The position numbers and the translations under genes are program-made. A stretch of 64,000 bases of DNA from Ceratopteris richardii (lineage: Eukaryota; Streptophyta; Polypodiopsida; Polypodiales; Pteridaceae), in the NCBI GenBank assembly GCA_020310875.1, contig CM035406.1:225345942-225409941 (forward strand). The letters are read 5' to 3'. Below the pieces are notes generated by a model, which saw only the letters and a program-made list of their open reading frames with translations, did not search any database and was not told the origin of the DNA. Positions 57,714 to 64,000 of the stretch are shown one piece after another. Position 1 is the first letter of the stretch. Each line of letters begins with the position of its first letter.

Positions 57714-58171
57714 CTACTCATCTGTTCCCACATAAATAAGATCAATATCACGTGCTAATACATTCTCTCTAATGAAGTGATAATGTACCTCAATATGCTT
57801 TGTTCTAGCATGGAAAACAAGATTTTGTGATAACTGTATGCTGCTAAGATTATCACAATAAATAGTGATAGGCTTTCGCACTTCCACACCTAAATCTACA
57901 AGTAGCATTTCTAGCCATGATGCCTCACATGCTGCCATTGCAGCACCTCTATACTCAGCCTCTGTACTCAAGAAATCAATAGTGGGTTGCTTCTTGCTGC
58001 TCCATGTAATAGTTGCACTCCCAAGTGAGACTAGAAAACCACTTGTAGATCTTCTATCTGGAATGTTACCAGCCCAATCTGCATCAATGTATCCATAAAC
58101 CTACAAATCTACACTAGCTTCATAAAACAATGCATAATCCAAAGTAGCACTCACATAATGTAAAGTGTGCC
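57714..58171 (-). pseudogene. copia F RNase H
   Basis: The frame 57,714-57,971 gives MSTEAEYRGAAMAACEASWL (catalytic Glu block), IYCDNLSSIQLSQN (Asp) and HARTKHIEVHYHFIRE, the typical copia end. The upstream half, with DADWAGNIPDRRSTSG-like text, lies at about 58,000-58,100 but is interrupted by stops. Confidence 0.8.
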
Positions 58172-59655
58172 TCAGAGCATCCAAATATGCTTTCTGGGAA
58201 CTTGCATAAAGTAACTTTCAATTCCAATAGTATAGCTTAGATCAGGCCTTGTAATTGTGAGATATATAAGACTTCCCACAATTTTCTTGTACATAGTAGC
58301 ATTTTCCAATGCTTCATCCAATGTAGTATCCAACTTCAAATTTTGATCTAATGGCATAGAAATTGGCTTACAATTAGCCATACCATACTTTTGCAGCATA
58401 TTCAAGGCATATTGCCTTTGCGACATCCATATACATGTTTATGTATTTATAAACTCAATGCCCAAGAATTAGTGCAGCACACCAAGATCTTTCATGTCAA
58501 ATTCCTGCATAAGAAGCTGCTTTACCTCTTTGATGCCTTCTTCATTATCACCACCTACAATCAATTCATCAACATAGATAGCCACAATCCATCATCCTTC
58601 CTTGCATATAGTGACTGATCTACATCACACATAGAAAACCCAATGGTGGTTAAGTAATCATCAATCCTTGCATGCCATGCACAAGGAGCTTGCTTCAGCC
58701 CATACAAAGTATTTTGCAATGTGCAAACATATTCTGGATGCTTTGAATCTTCATATTCTTGTGGCTGGTCCATGTACACTTCTTCTTGTAACTCACCATG
58801 TAGAAAAGCAATCTTCGCATCCATCTGATGCAAAGTCCACTCTTTTTCTGTAGCTAATGCAACAACTGTTTTGATAGTAGAAATTTTAGCTATAGGGTTG
58901 AATGTTTCCTCATAATCAATGCTATAAGTTTGTGCATATCCTTTTGCTACCAAACGTGCTTTATACTTGCTTATGCTACCATCAGCATTGTGCTTTACCT
59001 TGTAAATCCACTTGCAGCCTATGGATTTCTTTCCTTGTGGCAATAGAACCAGCTTCCATGTATCATTTCCATAAAGTGCAGCCATCGCCTCATCTTTAGC
59101 TTTTTCCCAATCTGCATTTCCAATTGCATCTTTAAAACAAGAAGGTTCAACATCTTGTATTACCTTTGTCATGTAGGCACAATGACCAGCCATGTAACTA
59201 TCATATGTTAATCGTTGTACAGAATTCCGCATCCTCCTAGATCTTCTTGGTCCTGGGTCACTTTTCATTGTATCATCTGGATGTGCCTTTCTAACTCCTG
59301 GAGTCTTCACAAAGGTTAATCGAAGTTCCTCATCAAGATTCTTTTCTGAACCACTTGAATCTCCATCAACTTCTTCAAAACTTGCACATGTTTTATGACC
59401 ATCAGAAAGCTTTTCTTTACCTTTCCTGGATGTATTTGATGAATTTACTAGACTAAAATTTCCACGCAATCTTCCACTCCATAGATTTAAGTTGGAACTA
59501 TTGCTTGGTGATGCATGTGGTCCACTCAAAACTTGAGATTCTGCACTTGATTTTTCAATATTTCTTTTATCATTTGGTTCAATGTTCAGTCCTTCTTTGG
59601 CATCTACATAGAAGCTTGACATTTCATCAAATACCACATCTTTGCTCACCTTCAC
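58172..59655 (-). pseudogene. copia F integrase tail and reverse transcriptase
   Basis: A 364-codon open frame (58,561-59,655) begins with the integrase C-terminal strand VSKDVVFDEMSSFY, then a Ser/Asn-rich linker, then RT: DTWKLVLLPQGKKSIGCKWI, RLVAKGYAQTYSIDYEETF, QMDAKIAFLHGELQEEVYM, LYGLKQAPCAW, DVDQSLYA. The next frame carries the catalytic box as IYVDELIVGG, so the second Asp of YVDD is Glu. The 58,172-58,426 segment (RQYALNMLQKYGMANCKP) is the connection region. The RT would be inactive. Confidence 0.88.
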
Positions 59656-60146
59656 CTGTCATGTGAGTGCGTTATAACATTTATATCCCTGCAACTTTTG
59701 CAAACATGGCTGCATTCATTTCAAGAATTTTCACATTTAAGGTGAACATCCTACCCACTTTGTTTCCTTTCGCAATAAATCGTCCACCATATTTGCATTC
59801 TTCTATATCTAACCCATCAGCATTGAACCTGACTTGTAATCCCTGGTCAACCATTTGTCCAACAAAAACCAGATTCCTTGTTATGTTTGGAACATGCAAC
59901 ATGTCAACAAAGATGTTTTACCTTCCCGTCCTCCATAGTCAAAGCTATGTTTCCTGTATGCTCGATAGGATGTGATGTATCATCACCTCTTGCAACATAT
60001 CCACGAACTGGCAATTTTTGCAAACTACTAAACCATTCTACATGAGTGGTCATGTGATTTGACGCTCTTGAATCAACATACCAGACATTATCATTCGATT
60101 TTGAAACACAAGCAAACATCATATTCACCATGTGATGTTGGACCAT
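59656..60146 (-). pseudogene. copia F protease, altered active site
   Basis: The frame 59,904-60,146 has VWYVDSRASNHMT: the normally invariant Gly of DSGA is Arg. The continuation 59,681-59,902 gives MLHVPNITRNLVFVGQMVDQ and, after a shift, FAKVAGI, directly followed by integrase tail sequence. The GAG-pre-integrase and rve core that should stand here (about 1 kb) are absent. Confidence 0.85.
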
Positions 60147-61522
60147 GAATAGCTTTCAGAATCATCTACACTTGTGGATGCATAGTTATTCTGCTGCCTT
60201 CTATTATTTTGATTTTTCAACCTGCAATCACGTTCAAAGTGTCCAGGTTTACCACAATTCCAGCATCCTTTACTGTCATTACCTGAATCATTTCTTTGGA
60301 AATTTTTGCGTCCTCTTTGGCTCCCCTTCCTCGAAACTATCCTCTTCCTCATGCATGATTTTGTTGTTGACCTTGGTCTTGGTTATTGTTTCCTCTTCCA
60401 CTTCCAAAACCTCAACCTCTACCTCTTTCTCTGCTAGACTAGAATACCTTCTCAGAACTAGATTTTCCTTGGGAGTTTGAATGCTCACCAAGATTCTTTT
60501 CTTCAATAATTAGCATAGATACCAGATCAACAAAATTTGGAATATTTTCCCTTGTCTATATAGAAGTTCTGAACTTCTTATATGCAGCTCCTAAACCACA
60601 AAGGCACACTTCCACCTTATCACCATCATCTACATTCACACCAATAGATGCAAGTGACTCACATATGCTTTTGATTTTTAAGGGTGTAGTCACTTACCGA
60701 CATGCTCTTCTTTTCCAATGTATGCAGCTCGTTCTTGAGCTGCAATGTACGTGCCTTTGTATTGGTCTCATACAAAGTAACCAAACTATTCAAAGCTCTT
60801 TCGGAGTCTTGGTAGCCTGTATGGGTCCAATTATGCTATCATGTATGCTAACAGATAGCCAATACATTACCTTTCATGCTCCTTGATTCCATTCCTCATA
60901 TGCTCTTAATTGGTCTACAGTCCGATTTCTTTCTAGAAACTACGGAGCATTTTCATTCTCTCCTTCGATGTACTTCTAGTATCCTTTTCCCACCAGGAAA
61001 CTCGTCATTCTGAATATCCAAGCATGGAAATTGTTCTTTTCTAGCTTATCGCTCATAAGCTGACTCATTCCATTTGTGTTTTGCCATTTTTGCAAAGATT
61101 CTTGACATTGCAAATCACTACAAGTAGTACTCCTTGAACACTATTGTACTATGATGTGATAGTTGGATCTTAAAAAAAACACAAATTTTTTGTAACAATA
61201 GTAGACGGGATTGCTTGAAATTCTAGATCTGGAATATATGAGTATTGTCGAACACAACGCAAGTTACAACTTCTAAAACTGACTTGGTTTTTTTGTGGGC
61301 CCCACCTTGCGGGCTTGAAACAAAGATCAAAATGGCTCCAAAACTCTGATCTAACAAAAACAAGTGACCCTAAGGAGATAACTATCAAAAATATTTTGAG
61401 GTCTTCTACCTTCACGCCGATTTTCGTAGCAAACGAAGGACGTTTGTGAATCTCTTTTTCTCCACACCTTGCCACATACTCTTCACCGTGGCCTTCTCCA
61501 CGAGCTCTCTATGCATATGCTA
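60125..61522 (-). pseudogene. copia F gag and leader
   Basis: The frame 60,125-60,352 contains a basic stretch and a perfect CX2CX4HX4C knuckle (CWNCGKPGHFERDC). The capsid part lies upstream (60,350-61,130) in several short frames with stops. A leader of about 300 bp leads to the primer site. Confidence 0.75.
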
Positions 61523-61534
61523 GCTCTGATACCA
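61523..61534 (-). other. copia F primer-binding site (initiator Met tRNA)
   Basis: TGGTATCAGAGC on the - strand, the exact copia consensus, adjacent to the LTR. Confidence 0.92.
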
Positions 61535-61914
61535 TGTCACTAGGAAGGAGATAAGGAAGAGAGCTCACAAACACACTCTCACAATCAAAGAGAAGCACAC
61601 ACTCAAATTGAGGCAAGGAAGAATGATCTTCTTCTTCTTCTTCTGTTACATAAAAAGGAATGTAGAAGAATGACCTAAAAACAAGAATACAACAAGTGCA
61701 ATATATAAAGATCAGTACATAAGGAAAAATTTAATGTCCTCGAATAAGTGAGCTGGCAAGTAACAAATGTGCCCTCACTCTTGGTAGATAAATCTAATAA
61801 AACGCAATGAAGTATCCTTGACATATACTGGTGTGACCACTATACATGTCAGAGAAACAAAAAACTAATACGTGTCATCCTCGATCATCACATGTTAAGC
61901 TTGATATCTCAACA
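61535..61914 (-). repeat. copia F 5' LTR (380 bp)
   Basis: On the + strand starts TGTCACTAGGAAGGAG and ends TTGATATCTCAACA. It shares nearly all phrases with 57,224-57,615. Confidence 0.9.
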
Positions 61915-62700
61915 ATGTGCTCCAAGAGGCGCTCTCTATTGCACAATTCTAAGTATAGAGCTTATAAGATTTTCTAAATTTGTGGCCTCACTCTAAACAA
62001 GTAAACCTAACAAATGAGAGCTCTTTCTCTTTTGTACAATTTTTAAGGTTTCTATCCATATAAAAGTGTGTACTTTGACTTTGGAATTTTTTGACTATTT
62101 TTTCACTACAACATATGAGGGGCATATTGACGTTGTCCATACTCATGATCATGCCCCAACGTCAGTATGAACCTTGGAAATGCCTAGAAAGACCACGTTA
62201 GTCATATCAACGGTCACTTGACGATGCCGGTATAGGTGCCGATATAGGCACTAGTATAGATGTCAGTATAACCATGCATATGGACATTGGTAAATTGCGA
62301 GAATTATGGATAGTTATACCGATGCATATAGTAATGCCCATATTGAAGGCATGTTAGAAAAGTCAACATTTGCTTCTATTTTGAAATGCATATTGCTAGT
62401 GTCGAGTTTGCACGCGTGCATACATTGTGCTTGTCCACCTACATTGTGATCGTCTTGTGTACACACACACACAAAAATCTCTCTCTCTACACACATATCT
62501 CTCTCTCTTTCTAGATCTCGCATCTTGGTAACTAATGCACATACTCTTTCACTTTCTCCTTCTCTATGTTTTCTATTTTCGAATTTCTCTTTCCTTTGGT
62601 TTTGGAAGAACTTTTTGGCATCAGTCATTGGAAATTGATGAGAGATGACATTGATCGGGCTTTGATGACAGTGGTCTAAAGAGTTACATCGATGTAAGTG
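61915..62700. other. Unassigned stretch, possible CACTA-like terminus
   Basis: No gene. At about 62,104 the + strand reads CACTACAACATATGAGGGG, which resembles the CACTA terminal motif of En/Spm-type DNA transposons. It is followed by short related phrases (GCCGGTATAGGTG, GCCGATATAGGC, ACTAGTATAGATG, GTCAGTATAACC) that could be subterminal repeats. No matching right terminus and no transposase was seen. Confidence 0.3.
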
Positions 62701-62745
62701 ATTGATTTGTTCTCTATTGATAGAGAGAGAGAGATAAAGAAAGAA

Positions 62746-62784
<39 letters not shown>

Positions 62785-63070
62785 TGAAAGAGAGAGATCA
62801 AACAGAGAGAGAAAGATAAAGATCTAGAGAGAGATGAAAGAGATAGAGAGAGACACACACACAGAAAGAGAGAGAGAGATGAAAGAGAGAGAGAGAGAGA
62901 GAGAAAGATAGAGGGAGGGAGATAAAAGAGAGAGAGAAAGAGAGGAGAGATGAAAGAGAGAGGGAGATGAAAGAGAGAGAAGGAGAGAGAGAAAGAGAGA
63001 GAAAGAGAGAAATATAGAGATACATACACACATAGATGTAAGTGATTGTTTGAGAGAGAGAGAGATAGAG
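62701..63070. repeat. (GA)n-rich block
   Basis: Long runs of GAGAGA interrupted by GATAAAG, GATGAAAGA and (CA)4 on the + strand. Frames on the - strand are Leu/Ser-rich repeat products, not proteins. Confidence 0.95.
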
Positions 63071-64000
63071 ATACAAACACACACACATACTCATGTATAT
63101 GCATGCATACATACACACACACATATACACACGTGCATATGCATACATATATACACACACATATACACATATGCATACACATACATGTGCATATATACAT
63201 ACACACATTGTAAACATACATACATATAGGTATACATACACATGCATATGCCAATATTACATACACTCTCACATGCATACATATACAGACACATGTGTAC
63301 ACACACATACATACACATATGCGTACACATAATCACATCAATATTACATAGCCACATGCATATGCATGCATGCATATACACATATACATACACACTCACA
63401 TACACATACACATACACATACACTCACACACACTCACATATATACATACACACTCACACCTATACAGACACTCACATACATATAACATACACACATGCAT
63501 ATTCATGAATATGCATCCATGCATACATGCATATACATACACATGCACACACACACATATGCATACACATATGCATATGCATACATACATACACTCACAA
63601 CTATACACACACACACACACACTCACATACATATTACATACACACATGAATATTCATGCACATGCATGCATACACACATATACATACACACATGTACACA
63701 CACATATATATACATACACACATGCATACGCATACGTTCATACACGTGCATGCACACATGTACACACACATGCATATGCATATGTGCATACACATATATG
63801 CATGCACACATGTACATACACACATGTATACACACACAGATACACACTTGCTATTCATATATATATATATGTATATATATACATACATACATACATACAT
63901 ACATACATACATACATACATACATACACATACATATACACACACATATGCATACACACATGTATATACACACATGCATACACACATATACAAATACACAC
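63071..64000. repeat. (CA)n / (CATA)n block
   Basis: Dense mix of ACAC, ATACATAC and CATGCATA words. It includes a pure (ATAC/CATA) run at about 63,881-63,926 and an (AT)n run at 63,857-63,880, and continues off the right edge. Cys/Val/Met-rich frames on the - strand are artefacts. Confidence 0.95.

Larger units (their letters stand above)
57224..61914 (-). mobile_element. Ty1/copia element with both LTRs, integrase core deleted (copia F)
   Basis: LTRs at 57,224-57,615 and 61,535-61,914 flank gag, protease, RT and RNase H on the - strand, with an initiator-Met primer site and a polypurine tract at the right places. The internal part is only about 3.9 kb, because the integrase zinc and catalytic regions are missing. 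Flanking five-base sequences do not match (CTTCA versus ATGTG), and copia E does not continue on the far side, so one flank was rearranged after insertion or the two LTRs come from a recombination. Confidence 0.9.

Noticed and set aside
57219-61919. Target-site duplication for copia F
   Set aside because: Flanking pentamers CTTCA and ATGTG do not match and no shifted alignment gives a duplication.
62676-63984. Several Cys/Val/Met- and Ser/Leu-rich frames on the - strand up to 210 codons
   Set aside because: They are readings of (CATA)n, (CA)n and (GA)n repeats.

Overview
The window reads as nuclear DNA of a land plant with a large, repeat-rich genome. No sequence-supported host gene, tRNA, rRNA or CRISPR array was found. 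The evidence for a plant is indirect: Ty1/copia elements with an initiator-Met tRNA primer site, a Ty3/gypsy element with the Asp-tRNA primer site common in plant gypsy elements, an L1-type LINE, and long AT-rich stretches with simple repeats. A gymnosperm or fern would fit the density of old, broken elements, but the sequence alone does not decide this.

Left third (1-25.6 kb): a (GAGAGT)n microsatellite and a GA-rich zone (1-2.5 kb), a decayed forward copia element (about 4.1-8.4 kb), an unassigned 2.4 kb stretch, two reverse copia elements fused inside their reverse transcriptase genes (11.7-16.9 kb), a reverse gypsy integrase remnant (17.9-19.2 kb), a reverse L1-like LINE (19.2-23.5 kb), and a forward piggyBac-type transposase pseudogene (23.5-25.5 kb).

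Middle (25.6-57.2 kb): a tandem array with a period near 395 bp (25.6-27.5 kb), then another forward copia remnant (27.5-30.0 kb) that abuts a very large reverse gypsy element (29,973-56,196). That outer element is split between its protease and reverse transcriptase by a complete younger gypsy element (37,067-49,122). The inner element has two 2,144-bp LTRs that differ at about 17 positions by my eye count, a 4-bp CCGT target duplication, and an unusual reverse transcriptase with an FIDD active-site box. The outer element has several odd traits: two tandem integrase zinc-binding modules, a second retropepsin-like domain downstream of integrase, an additional long 3' ORF, and a leader filled with a palindromic, CpG-rich minisatellite. 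Its own upstream LTR sits inside a reverse copia reverse transcriptase (56.2-57.2 kb).

Right end (57.2-64 kb): a copia element with both LTRs (57,224-61,914) that has lost the integrase core, an unassigned stretch with a possible CACTA-like terminus, and a 1.3-kb simple-repeat block (GA, then CA/CATA) running off the right edge.

The relative order of events can be partly read: the copia at 56.2 kb was hit by the outer gypsy, which was later hit by the inner gypsy. The far (3') end of the outer gypsy was lost, and the breakpoint now joins a different copia. Nearly all coding regions carry stops or frameshifts. The outer RT-RNase H frame (643 codons) and the outer 3' ORF are the longest open ones.
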